A DNA stretch of 64,000 nucleotides, from NCBI GenBank assembly GCA_038030265.1, contig CM075943.1, forward strand, positions 2,232,001 to 2,296,000, given 5' to 3'. Numbering within the stretch: position 1 is the stretch's first letter; every line of letters begins with the position of its first letter. Shown here piece after piece: positions 11,160-22,509 of the stretch. This DNA is from Corythucha ciliata. Lineage: Eukaryota > Arthropoda > Insecta > Hemiptera > Tingidae. Under the pieces are notes generated by a model. It was given only the letters and a program-made list of their open reading frames with translations. It searched no databases and was not told where the DNA came from. Made by a program: the position numbers and the translations under genes.

Positions 11160-13907
11160 CGGCAGCTGACTGCAAAATCGGAAAGTACCGCCTTTTCATT
11201 ACCGATCGTAATTCCGCAAAACAGTTTCTTCTCGACACCGGTTCTGACGTTTTTTGTTTCCCGGCACGTTTTCTTTCAAACCGTCGTCCTCAAACCTCGT
11301 TCGCTCTTTACGCCGCGAATACGTCGAACATCAGCACATACGGCTCAGTCACGCTAACTCTTGATTTCGGATTACGGCCGCAACTTCCAATGGAATTTCA
11401 TTGTCGCCGACGTCAACGTCCCAATCATTGGCTCTGATTTTTTTGGGCATTTCCATCTGTTGCCAGATTGCCGATCTCAACGTCTTATCGATGGGACAAC
11501 TGGACTTTCCGTCGCCTGTTCAAAAATAAGTCAGACGTACCCCAACATCAAAACAATCGACGATTCTCATCCGTTCGCTGAGTTACTTTCACAATTTCCA
11601 GACATTACTCGTCCATCTGGAGTACCTCGGGATATAAAACACTCGACCAAACACTACATAACTACCGCTCCCGGCCCTCCAATTTCTTTTCGCCCACGTC
11701 GTCTATCTGGTGATCGTTTAAAAATCGCAAAGAAAGAGTTCGAAGCAATGCTTCAAGAAGGCACCGCACGTCCTTCGGATAGTCCTTGGGCATCCCCTCT
11801 TCACATCGTGCCAAAGAAAACTGGCACCGGTTGGCGCCCTTGTGGCGACTATCGCGCTCTAAACGCACGTACCATTCCTGACAGTTATCCCGTTCGACAC
11901 ATACATGATTTCGCTCATTCAATCAGTGGTTCTACTATTTTCTCTCTAGTTGATTTGGTTAAAGCCTATCAACAAATTCCTGTCAACGAGTCGGACATTT
12001 GTAAGACAGCAATCTCAACTCCTTTCGGTTTGTTCGAGTTTCCATTTATGTGCTTCGGTCTTCGCAACGCCGCTCAAACTTTCCAGCGCTTCATGGATGA
12101 AGTAACTCGAGGCCTAGATTTCTGTTGTCTACATCGACGACATCCTCATATTTTCAAAATCAAGAGCAGAACACATCGCTCATCTCGAAAACTCTTTTCA
12201 AACGCCTGTCGCACTACGGCGTCGTCATTAACACTTCGAAAAGCGTTTTTGCTGCGAGCGAAGTAATTTTTCTCGGGCATCGTGTTTCCGCCGAAGGTAT
12301 AGCCCCACCGCCTGATCGTGTCGCCGCCATTCAATTATATCCTCAACCATCGATGGAAAAGGTCTCCGTCGTTTTCTCGGCATGTTGAATTTTTACAGAC
12401 GACATATCCCCATGGCAGCAGAAGTTCAAGCTCCTCTTCACGCCCTTCTTGGCCCCGAAGTCAAAGGCTCGACCCCTATCACGTGGACTCCGACTCTCGA
12501 ACAAGCTTTCAACGACTGTAAAAATAAATTCTCTTCGGCAGTTTCCCTCACATTCCCTGTAACCGGAGCAGAAGTGGCGTTATTCACAGACGTTTCTAAT
12601 CACGCCATCGGAGCTGTCATCCAGCAGAAGACCAATGACGCTTGGCAACCACTCGCTTTTTTCTCAAAAAAGATCTCTGCTCGTCAAGCTGCGTGGCCCG
12701 TCTACTACAGAGAACTTCTAGCGATTTATGAAGCAATTCATCATTTTCGGCATTTTCTGGAAGGCCAAGTATTTACAACTTACACTGACCACAAACCCCT
12801 CACACATATCTTCACACAAAAACATGACAAATTGCCCCCTGTCCAACGTAATCAGCTCACATACATTTCACAGTTCACAACCGACATCCAACACTTAGGA
12901 GGATCTGACAACGTCGTCGCGGACGCCCTATCTCGAGTACAATCTGTTTCAACGGCTCTCGATTTCGAATCGTTGTCTCAATCGCAACAATTAGACCCTG
13001 AGCTTCAGTCTTGGGAATCAAAAACGTCTTCTCTTACTCTCGAAAAACTCATCGTTCCTGGCACGCGAATTGAGATAATTTGTGACACCTCAACAGGTCG
13101 TCCTCGCCCTTTTATTCCTCATCCTTTACGACGCTCAGTTTTTCTCAAGTTACACAACCTCAGCCACCCCGGTGCTCGTGCGACTACAAGACTGATCACC
13201 GAAAGATTCGTTTGACCGTCAATGAAGAAGGATATTCCCGCATGGACACGTGCTTGTCTTGCTTGTCAACGGTCCAAAGTTTCGCGACACGTCCACTCAC
13301 CGCTAGGACATTTCGACACTCCTACATCTCGTTTCTCTCACGTCCACATCGATTTGATCGGCCCACTTCCACTTTCGAATGGTTTCAGGTACTGTCTCAC
13401 CTGCATCGATCGTGTCACTCGATGGCCAGAAGTAACTCCTCTTCCTGACATCACAGCTAACACCGTTGCTCTCGCTTTTCTATCCACGTGGATTTCTCGT
13501 TACGGCGTTCCAGAAAAGATTACTACTGATCGCGGTATGCAGTTCATGTCTTCAGTTTTCTGCACACTTTCGAAACGTTTTGGAATCGATGTGTGTCACA
13601 CAACGAGTTACCACCCGGCATCCAACGGCTTGGTCGAACGCTTGCATCGTCAGCTAAAAACCGCCATCACTTGCCACGCTGACAGAAATTGGACCGAAAA
13701 ACTTCCCCTCGTTCTGCTTGGAATACGATCCGCCTTCAAGGAAGATCTTCAAACCACCTCGGCAACCCTCGTTTTTGGAGATAGTCTTCGACTTCCAGGA
13801 GAATTCTTGTCACCTCAACCCGAAACAAATTCTACTCCTGAGTTAATCGAACACCTCGCTAAAATCATCAGTCAGATCCGACCAATACCGACTTCTCGAC
13901 ATTCGGC
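11160..13907 (+). pseudogene. pol-like gene of the gypsy element (PR-RT-RH-IN), multiply broken
   Basis: Protease: a DTGSD active site, Asp codon at 11234. Reverse transcriptase: PRRLSGDRL (about 11697), the [13 protein letters not shown] block (about 11844-11882), the [15 protein letters not shown] region and the YIDD catalytic box at 12130-12141, then FLGHRVSAEGI and FLGMLNFYRRHIP. RNase H: a TDV in place of the usual TDAS (about 12587), YRELLAIYEAI and TDHKPL. Integrase: the zinc-binding region is interrupted by TGA at 13213-13215 where the family has tryptophan; the catalytic triad is intact with Asp 13351, Asp 13528 and Glu 13636, 35 residues between the last two. Four frame changes separate these blocks, so no full polyprotein can be made. 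The chromodomain/GPY end of integrase is missing. Confidence 0.9.
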
Positions 13908-13973
13908 CCAATATACATATAGTATGGATATAATGAATAAATCTGTCGTCGGTATCTTACTATACTTATTTTA

Positions 13974-14101
13974 ATTAATAAATTAATTAGACTGATATTA
14001 TCCGGACGACGATGAAAGGGCATAGCCCAACACGATTCGAGTTTCCCCCCCGCAATCTCTGGATTACCAGTCCAGCACGCTGCCAATTGCGCCACGGAGA
14101 C
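13974..14101 (-). mobile_element. tRNA-derived SINE, copy 1 (T-arm deleted)
   Basis: Read on the minus strand, the head is tRNA-like: an acceptor strand, a TGGCGCAATTGG A-box at about 14096-14085, and an anticodon arm CTGGA-CTGGTAA-TCCAG (anticodon GGT, Thr-like). The T-arm is lost at a G run. A roughly 75-bp body and an AT-rich tail follow, shared with the copy at 14337-14435. The two share the body but keep complementary parts of the tRNA head, which argues for a SINE rather than a tRNA gene. Confidence 0.55.
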
Positions 14102-14336
14102 GCCTTTGGAAGTCGTACTCCGAGGGTTAAGCTAAGCCGAACCCCACTGATAAGAACGCCGAAATGCACTAACACGTTTTTCGACAAGACGGGTGAATAG
14201 TGCTGGCTAGGCGGTAACTAAAGCATTTTCGGCTATGCGTCTACATGACGTTTTTGTGCATCCAGGTACGCACTATCACCAGTGCACCAGTGCAGGTGTG
14301 TCACATTCCTCCGGAAGCACCCTGTATACTATATGT

Positions 14337-14435
14337 ATTAATAAATTAATTAGACTGATATTATCCGGACGACGATGAAAAGGCATAGCTCAACACGATT
14401 CGAGTTTCGAGAAAAAATGGCTCCCCGGCGGGATT
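14337..14435 (-). mobile_element. tRNA-derived SINE, copy 2 (5'-truncated)
   Basis: On the minus strand this copy starts in the 3' half of the tRNA head (AATCCCGCCGGGGAG, T-arm/acceptor), then a short T-rich link and the same 75-bp body and AATTAATTTATTAAT tail as copy 1, with two or three differences. The 5' truncation is typical of retroposed copies. Confidence 0.5.
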
Positions 14436-14568
14436 TCTGAAAATGCACTATTGGTCTCGTCGTGATGGTGGCAAACATGGGTCATGTCATGTTTTTTTCA
14501 TGTTTCAGAACCTCTAGAACACGAATTCAGTGGTCTCCGGAATTCATATATATATATATTTCTTTATA

Positions 14569-14933
14569 CAGGGTGGATCCGTATTAGTGTGATAAAAATT
14601 TTGGGTAAAAATACGTTAAAAGTGGAGTAAAATGGTACCTTCGGAAGTGTCCTACGTCGATCCGTTCCGGAGTTATGATTTTTTTTTTGTGTTTAAAAAA
14701 GTAACCAATGCTTGCTTCAAAAAATCCGCAATTTCTCGGCTTATATCGCACCAAATCCAAAAAGTGATGCCATTTTCAGAAACTAAGGAACATTTCCTTT
14801 AAGATAGAGGTCATTTTATTGCTTGAAATAATCGTCAACACCCAGAAATCTGGCATTTTTTCCATAAATTTACGTGTCCTCTAAAATGTGTCCGTTTTAC
14901 GAAAAGTCGCTGTACCCAAAAAGCTTCCTCAAC
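14569..14933 (+). repeat. Left TIR of the 4.8-kb element
   Basis: Reverse complement of 18971-19337 over its whole length with a few scattered substitutions; includes a long T run near 14681. Confidence 0.88.
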
Positions 14934-15276
14934 AGATTTTCGGTGTATCACAAAAACTTCCCCGTCTTCTAAGCTGGCGAATTTTGGATGTCGGAGATGC
15001 GTAATCCGAGAAATTGGGGTTCCAGTGTGAGTTATACCTGCGGAAATTGTCTATATTTGGTACGAAAAATCCGCAATATTAGTAGTTGATGACCCCACAA
15101 AATTGATAAATTGATTCTTCAGACACAAAAACTCACGGCTCAGGCGAAACAAATCCGCTAATTGATGTTTTTTATATAGCGGTTGAGCAGTTGGTTTCAA
15201 TTGAGCCAAACGCGCAAAAATGTATTCAACGTGCTAATCCCGCAAAAATAATTTTTCAGTGAGCTGTACCAGCAAA

Positions 15277-15307
<31 letters not shown>

Positions 15308-15741
15308 AAAATTCGCATTATTGGGTTTATAATGCTATCTGAGAGATTTTTAGTTTAGTTGAGTCAGATCTGCGAAAATGTATTTTTAGGGTGCAAAAAT
15401 CCTCGAAATTGTTTTTTTTAGTGAGTGAAATTCGAGAAATGATTTTTTTTAGTGAGTGTCAACGTAACAAAATGTGGTGACCCTGAAGGATTTGTACTTT
15501 CCGGTGGTATCTAAAGGGGTGGGCAGCTTCCCCACTGAATCTTCGGTTTCTACTTAGTGGAGGGCAACTGCCCCTCTCTGGCTACGGAGACAAATACACC
15601 GTCGTGTTAGAACATGATTCTATCGATTTCAAAATAGGGTGCTAAATTATCGGTTACCGACGCTAGGGAGTCCCAGGCAGGGCCGTTCCTAGCCCCTCGC
15701 GGGGCCCCTAGGCGAAAACTATCGGGGTGCGGTGAGGGGAG

Positions 15742-16015
15742 AGGCGCGGATCCAGCGAGGTCGGTTTAAAATGAGGGCCATGTTATGACCTCATCCGGCC
15801 ACTGCACCTACCAAAATACCTCACGACACACAGTTGCTATGAGTGACAAAGTTGTAGCTGTTATCTACGATCAGTGAACCATCGGAAAATTGTGGAAATC
15901 CAAAGGCCGAAAAAGTGGAAAAAAGAACAAAATCGTTCAGCAACTATCTATGTAACGTGAACCACTGTTTGGCAAAAATTTGCCTTCCACCGCCGAATAA
16001 AGTGAACTCAGCTTT
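15742..16015 (+). repeat. hAT-like terminal region, inverted partner of 24817-25074
   Basis: Begins GGCGCGGATCCAG and includes GGCCATGTTATGA, AAAGGCCGAAAAAGTGG and TTGGCAAAAATTTGCC blocks that all recur in inverted order at 24817-25074. Confidence 0.55.
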
Positions 16016-16949
16016 CTGAATTACAGCTCTGAACGCCAGTAAAGCCACACCTGGAAATATTCAAGCCGCTGTGTGCTGTAATCCTCCAAATACAATGAAG
16101 GCCCCACCCACAGTGCTTCAGACACAGTGAATCTCCAAGTAGCGGCAGCTTCATTCCGGAACATTATCAGATGCACCATTGCCTTTTTGCAATAACTGAA
16201 ATCGTCAATTTATGGTCATTAACTACTGAATTTGCGCAGAAACGGCCAATATCCGTCGCAAACTGAATCTCTGATGGAAAAATATCTGTCGCTTGAAGCC
16301 TTCTATTCCAGATTTTCTGTCCAAAAACTGATAATTCTCCCCCCCCCCCCATTAGATGTTGGTCCCCGGAGACAGTAAACTGCGGTAATTTAGCCCCTCA
16401 AACTGGACCCTTTCACCGTCGAGACGGATCGTCAAGAATTCCCACAGGCCTGTAAACTACCAAGTTGCAATCCAGTGTATTGTAGTCAGTTCTTAGTCTT
16501 TAAGGACAGGGACTGAAGAAGCCGACAGGAGAAGTCTCAGTCTCTATCTGAAAAGTCTCAGTCTCAAGTCTGATAAGTCTCAGTCAGACAATTTCTGCTT
16601 CAGATTGACAAATTCTACTTCAAATCAAATTAACTTCTGAGAAAATGACCCTAAAATTAGCGGTGATCAACTCTCCTCAATGGGATTTTGGAGGAGGTTT
16701 TGGTAATTTTTTTTTGCGCAATTCACCTCGCCTCCAAGAGAGGAGCCATGACCCCTGTGGCTTCTCCCTTAGATCCGCTGTCGGGGAGCCTCCTAATAGC
16801 CTGTGGATATTTTAAATGTATACTTAAACACAGACGCGGATTCAGGATTTGCTTAAAAGACGGGCTTCAGAAATCGTATGCTTTGCTCTACTGAAACTGT
16901 CTTGAAACAAGGTATCCCCCCCCCCCCAAAAAAAAACGGGTAAGCTGAC

Positions 16950-17160
16950 TGTATTGAAAAACTGACGATTTTCGCGCCTTAAAAATGACGAAACGACCTA
17001 AAGATAGTTGAACTGACGATTGCCGCTCTAAAAATAGCCAAACTGACTTCTTGCGTCGTATAAATTGCTAGACGTACGATTAGGGCGCCATGAAAATACC
17101 TGAAAAGTTCATGATTCCCGCTCTAAAAATGGCTAAATCGACCCCACCAAAAGTGGCCTT
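16950..17160 (+). repeat. Type E minisatellite block
   Basis: About 30-bp degenerate units of the form aaaatggctaaactgac; the same family as 34490-35285. Confidence 0.6.
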
Positions 17161-17529
17161 GGATTCCCGGATACTTGGCTTCTCAATTTTAGAGATTGGG
17201 GTTAGCTTATTTTCTCGCCCTTTTGTGAAGGCCAGTTCTTTGACTGGATTTAGGGTTCGAGGTCATATGCCGCGTTTTTGTGTAGTTCTACCTGGAATTT
17301 CCGTGCGCAATCTACAGTTTGTGCTCCTGTTGTTTGCGGTGTAGCGATGGGGGGGGGGAGGGTCTAGAACAAACAGATTCTTCTTGAGCTACGGAATTAC
17401 CAGTTTCGTTATAGAATGTTCGCAGGCGGCATACGGCTGAACAGGTAGTTTATGGTGTGAAATTTGTTTTGTGGCTGCATACCATAAGGGGCCATAATAT
17501 AAACCAAGCATGAGCGTTTGGCACTTTAA

Positions 17530-18970
17530 AAAAAAAAAATTCTCTCCCAAACGTCAATACCGCGGATTTTCGCTCAATCAAAACAAAATTTGGTGAATTC
17601 GTTTCGCCCAAATCCCAATTCCGGGGTTTTGCTCATTCAAAAAACCAAATTTCGTGGGGTTTACTCTTTCAAAAACCAATTTTACGGACTTTCATTCTTT
17701 CAGAGCCCAATTTAATCATTGACTCATTTAAACCCCAATTTCGGGGATTTTGGTCTATTCAAAAACCAAATTTCCGGGGTTTTTTCTCTTTACGTAATCA
17801 GTTTCGCCGGTTAATGAATTAAATAACTGATTTCGCAAAAAACAATTTCGTAATTTTGGCTTTTTCAATTTTCAGTTTTGCTGAAGATTTTTACTCTTCC
17901 GTGAACAAACGTTTTCAATTTGGCAACTTTAGAAACAATATTCCACCAATTTTAGTTATTTCGAACACCAATTTTGCTGATTTTCTCGCTTTTAAATCTC
18001 AACTTACGTGGGGATTTGCTCATTAAAGACCATTTCAGAACCCGATTTCGTGGACTTCGCCTCCTTTAAACCAAATTTCGCATGACGAAAAATCAAATTT
18101 CCTGGCTTTTACCCGTTTGTAGTGAAATACGTCTCGCAGGTTTGGTTAATTCAACAACCAAAATTGGTAAAAAAATAATAACGAAAAAAAAAAGAAAAAT
18201 TATAGAAGAATATAGAAGAAAATAGAGGAATTATAGAAGAATGTAGATGAATTATAGAAGAATGTAAAAGGATTATAGAAGAATTATGGAAGAAAATAGA
18301 AGAATTATAGAAGATTATAGAAGAATATTATAGAAGAATTATAGATGAATATAGAATAATTATAGAAAAAATTCGTGATTTAGGCTTTTTCAATCCACAA
18401 TTTCGCTGTCAATTTTCCATAACCAAATGTTTCAAATTTAACGTTTGACCGATTCAGAAAATGAATTTGGCTCTTTCAAAATCTAAATTCCCGAATTTGG
18501 TCTATTCTAAACCTAAATTTCGCCAACTAGGTTCTTATAAATCCCAAATTTTGCTGATTTATTTTCTTTCAAAAACTAATTTCGTTAATTTGGCTCATTT
18601 CAACTACAATTTCATAGATGTTTTGTTATTTTACTAGCCAAATTCCGTGGGTTTGACTTTTGGCTAATCGAAATAACAAATTTCGTGGTTATTGCTGCTT
18701 GAACCCAAATTTTACTGTGGATTTTCGCTCTCTCATAATCAATATCGCGGATTTTTCTTCTTCAGAACCCAATTTCACGAAATTTTGCTATTTCAAACCG
18801 TAATATCGCGTAATTTTGTTCTTTGAAAAACAAATTCAGTATCCTAAGCTTTTTCTGAAATCAATTTTGCAAATTTCGCTAGTACGAAAAACAAAAATGT
18901 AGCTCTTTCATAAAGCAAATTCATGGATTTGGCTCGATCAAACACAAAATGTTGTTATTTTAACTCTCGC
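17530..18970 (+). repeat. Type D minisatellite (about 31-33-bp unit)
   Basis: Very degenerate units of the form caaatttcgcggattttgct. It occupies most of the interior of the 4.8-kb TIR element. Confidence 0.75.
18183..18370 (+). repeat. atagaagaat-type tandem tract
   Basis: A pure, recent-looking tandem of about 10-14-bp units (tatagaagaa) inserted in the type D array. Confidence 0.85.
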
Positions 18971-19337
18971 GTTGAGGAAGCTTTTTGGGTACAGCGACTT
19001 TTCGTAAAACGGACACATTTTAGAGGACACGTAAATTTATGGAAAAAATGCCAGATTTCTGGGTGTTGACGATTATTTCAAGCAATAAAATGGCCTCTAT
19101 CTTGAAGGAAATGTTCCGTAGTTTCTGAAAATGGCATCACTTTTTGGATTTGGTGCGATATAAGCCGAGAAATTGCGGATTTTTTGAAGCAAGCATTGGT
19201 TACTTTTTTAAACACACAAAAAAAAATCATAACTCCGGAACGGATCGACGTAGGACACTTCCGAAGGTACCATTTTACTCCACTTTTAACTTAGTTTTAC
19301 CCAAAAATTTTTGTCACACTTATACGGATCCACCCTG
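18971..19337 (-). repeat. Right TIR of the 4.8-kb element
   Basis: Reverse complement of 14569-14933; ends ...CCACCCTG followed by TATA and a (TTTA)n tract. Confidence 0.88.
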
Positions 19338-19390
19338 TATATTTATTTATTTATTTATTGGTTTATTTATAATATTATGGCCGTTTTTTT

Positions 19391-19885
19391 GTTAGCACGA
19401 TAACTCTCGTAGAAGTCAATTTAGCAGAACGCGCTTTGGCCCCAAAATCGGTAGTCATAAGACCCCGGTCGGTATTGCATTTGGGCCAAGTCGGTCAAGG
19501 TGGAGGGGGGGGGAATAGGGCGTGAAATGGTCAAAAAATCACTACAAATCACCAGTTGATTCTAGATGCGTCATATAGGCCTTTGATTCCCATTTTAATT
19601 TTTTGAAAAAGTCAAGGTGGAGGGGGTGGTGCTCCTGGGATGGAAGCAAGTCTGTGGTCTTGTTAGCACGATAACTCTCGTAGAAATTAATTTAGCGGGA
19701 CGCGCTTTGGCACAAAAATCGGTAGTCATAAGACCCTGGTCGGTATTGCATTTGGGCCCAATCGATCGTGGTGGACGGGGGGAAATTAGGGCTTGAAATG
19801 GTCAAAAAATCACTAGAAATCACTAATGATTTCATTTTGAAGTAGCCTTGGATTCCCATTAAGTTCAGCTTAAACAAACCCGGCA
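19391..19885 (+). repeat. Two-copy tandem duplication, period 271 bp
   Basis: GTTAGCACGATAACTCTCGT starts at 19391 and again at 19662; the following roughly 220 bp match with scattered substitutions and short indels. Confidence 0.85.
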
Positions 19886-20079
19886 GCAAGCAGTACGAGG
19901 GAGGGTCAAACATTAACGAAACAAATCATGGTCTCAACATTACTACTTCTGGGACGGCTTACGAAATCCGTATACAAAATGAAATGCACTCATTCCGACC
20001 GCCAGCTGCTGGAGCGACTTTTTTTTTTTCACATTTTTTTCAACACTTGAGAGGATCATATCAATTTCATCGGTAAATT

Positions 20080-20790
20080 GGATATTTCCCCCATTCCAAC
20101 AGCGATTAAGCGATACGTCTCCATTTTAGCCGCGAAATTGCGTTTTTTCTCAATTTTTGCCGCGAGTTAGCGATTTTTCTCAATTTTTGCCGTAAATTAG
20201 CGCTTTTTGCTAATTGGCTGCAAAGTTGCTTCCAGAAGTCTCGGCTTGTTATTTCCTCAATTTTCTGTGAATTAGCAAATTTTCTCAATTTAACCCCCAA
20301 TTAGCCATTTATACCTGATTATAACCACACAACATTAGCGTTTTTCTTCATTTTAGCCGCTGAAATTATACATTTCAGGCCACGAATTAGAGTTTTCCCC
20401 CAATTTTTGTCATGAACTACGCAAAGCTTTTTCTGAATTTGGCTGTGGATTAGCGATTTTTTCACTTTCTGGCACAAAGCTACCTTTAGAAGCCGCGAAT
20501 TTGACGTTTGGTCCATTTAAATAGCAAATTAGTGTTTTTCCTCACTTCAGCGCATCTCAATTTTATCCAGTGAATTAGCGATATTTCGCCATTTTAGCGG
20601 TGAATTAGCGTTTTTTCTGAGTTTTTTTGCGGTGATTTCGTATTTTTCTTGATCTTAACCGCTAATGAGCCATTTTTCTCAATTTCATTCATGAATTAGC
20701 GCTTTTTCTGTGCTTTATCCGCGGAAGCTTTAAGGAACTTGAGCCGCGAAGTAGCGCTTTTTCTCACTTTTGTCCGCGAATTAGTAGCTT
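20080..20790 (-). repeat. Type A minisatellite, inverted orientation
   Basis: Units read as tttttctcaattttagccg on the plus strand, the reverse complement of the type A core. The array ends at a GC-rich block (20797-20835) resembling a hAT-like terminus. Confidence 0.8.
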
Positions 20791-21229
20791 ACCGAGGGCG
20801 CCGCGGGGCGAAGGGGGCCGGATTGGCCCGGGCTCCCTGTTTGGACCTAAAAATGTGGATATTAAAGGATCTAATTGTAGGCTATACGTCTCCACTTCTG
20901 CGCCTCTTTCAATTTAACACGCCATTTTTCAACTTTCAACAACGCATGCGTGATGCGTCTCATCTATGCACGCAATTTCTGATATCCTTTTAGCTTTTTG
21001 AGGTACGCAATAGCGCATTCCTCACATTCAACACACCGCGCACTATGACGCACGCGAAAAGGCACAAGTTTAAGACATAGGTTATGTTCGCGTTTGTGGA
21101 TACGTGAAAAAAAAAGTTTTTGGCATGCAGTTGGACAGCGATATTGGCTCCTTTTGGCGATTTTCAATCCATCCGACCCAGGATGGAATGCTTGCTGGTG
21201 ATCAGCAAAGAGTGTAACGGAATAATCGA

Positions 21230-22080
21230 TTTAGCCCACAAAAGCGCTATTCTGAAGGCTCAAATTGAGAGAAAACGCGGCCTTCTGGGGGAACTTCGCG
21301 GCTAAAATAGAGAGAATACGCTGCTCCCCAGTTTTTTTTTTAAAAGGCTTTATTCGCGGTATCCCGATGAAACATCCAGACCGAAACTGAGAAAAAGCTG
21401 ATTCGCGGTGTATAGATGCCACTTTATGCCTAAAATGAAGAAAAAACGCTAATTTGCTGTTGGTAAAATTCAGACGTGACCCAGTTTTTGCTTTTCTGCA
21501 AGCGCTAAAAGCCAAGAAAACCCGCTAAGGCTGATTCGGGGCTAAAATTGAGAAGAAAAAAACAAATTCGTAACTGACATTGCGGATAAAAAAGTGAAAA
21601 GCCACTAATTCACAGCAAATTTTCGAAATATGCTAATTCACGACTGAAATGGAGAAGAATGGCTAAATAGCTGCTAAAATTGGGACATACGCTAATCCAC
21701 GGCAAAAATTGAGAAAAATAGCTTCTCCAATGAAGTTGACAAAAAGCGCTACTAAGCGGCTAAACTTGGAACAAACCTATTTCGCGGACTTAATTGAAAA
21801 GAATAGAAATAATTAATTTGCAGCTAAAATTGTACAAAATCCGATAATTTGCGGATAAAGTCTAGAAAAAACGTTCATTCGCAGATTCAAATGAAAAAAT
21901 CGGCTAATTCACGGCTATATTAGATAAAACGCCAATTCACGACTAAAATTTAGTAATAACGCTGACTCGGGGCTAAAGTTCAGCAAAAGACAATAATCTG
22001 TTGCTTCTGAAGGCAACTTCGGGCGTATACGTAAAAAAAAAAAAAAAAAAAAGCGTTAGTCTATAGCTAAAAGTTTTAAA
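21230..22080 (+). repeat. Type A minisatellite, direct orientation
   Basis: Degenerate 30-bp units with the cggctaaaattgagaaaaa core, followed by a poly-A run (22031-22049). Confidence 0.8.
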
Positions 22081-22149
22081 CTTAAAATTTTAGGATCATT
22101 TTCTCAGAGGCTCAAGGGTCAGAGGTTCGCGAGAGGCGCGAAATTCCAA

Positions 22150-22480
22150 GTTATTTAAGGGAAAAACTCTCGCGAATGGCCTTCACTGAGGGGAAAATTG
22201 ACGTCGTGGAACGCGACCACGTCAAGGGATAAATTTATGCGAAAAGGTCCCGCCAAAGGGCAAACTTTTAGCGAAACGTCACATTGTGGGGGAAAAACTC
22301 TTTCGAAAGGCCGCGGCACAACGAGTAAACTATACGCAAAATGCCCCCACGGCGGGCAAAACGAAACATTCGGGAAAACACTCACGCGAATCGCCACATT
22401 CAAGGCGTTCATTTACGTGAAATGCAGCGTCAAGGGCAACACATAATGCGAAACGCTTCACCAAGAGCAATGTTAAGGTG
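22150..22480 (+). repeat. Degenerate array, about 29-bp unit
   Basis: Units of the form gcgaaacgtcacattgtgg with an alternating aaaactct.gcgaa.gcc pattern. Open in one frame (22198-22446) only because of the unit length. Confidence 0.55.
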
Positions 22481-22509
22481 ACATTATTGTATATTTTATA
22501 AAAAAAAAA

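Larger units (their letters stand above)
10020..13907 (+). mobile_element. Ty3/gypsy-like LTR retrotransposon, decayed and 3'-truncated
   Basis: The domain order gag, protease, reverse transcriptase, RNase H, integrase is that of Ty3/gypsy. The copy is dead: the frame changes at about 10758-10768, 11140, 11380, 12120, 12190 and 12358, a TGA interrupts at 13213-13215, and the 3' end (end of integrase, right LTR) is missing where unrelated AT-rich sequence begins near 13907. Base composition (C-rich, long open stretches) is clearly unlike the surrounding repeats, pointing to a fairly recent insertion relative to them. Confidence 0.9.
14569..19337. mobile_element. 4.8-kb non-autonomous DNA element with 365-bp TIRs
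   Basis: The two ends are near-perfect inverted copies, 14569-14933 and 18971-19337, both starting CAGGGTGGATCCGTAT and both bordered by TATA. The interior has no long reading frame; it holds degenerate minisatellites (16950-17160, 17530-18970), a block of hAT-like termini near 15.7 kb, and poly-purine tracts. Long TIRs with TA-rich flanks and no transposase mark a non-autonomous cut-and-paste element; the superfamily cannot be named from the sequence. Confidence 0.8.

Noticed and set aside
14045..14105. Functional tRNA-Thr gene on the minus strand
   Set aside because: The acceptor and anticodon arms look right but the T-arm and 3' acceptor strand are missing, and the body that follows is shared with another SINE-like copy.
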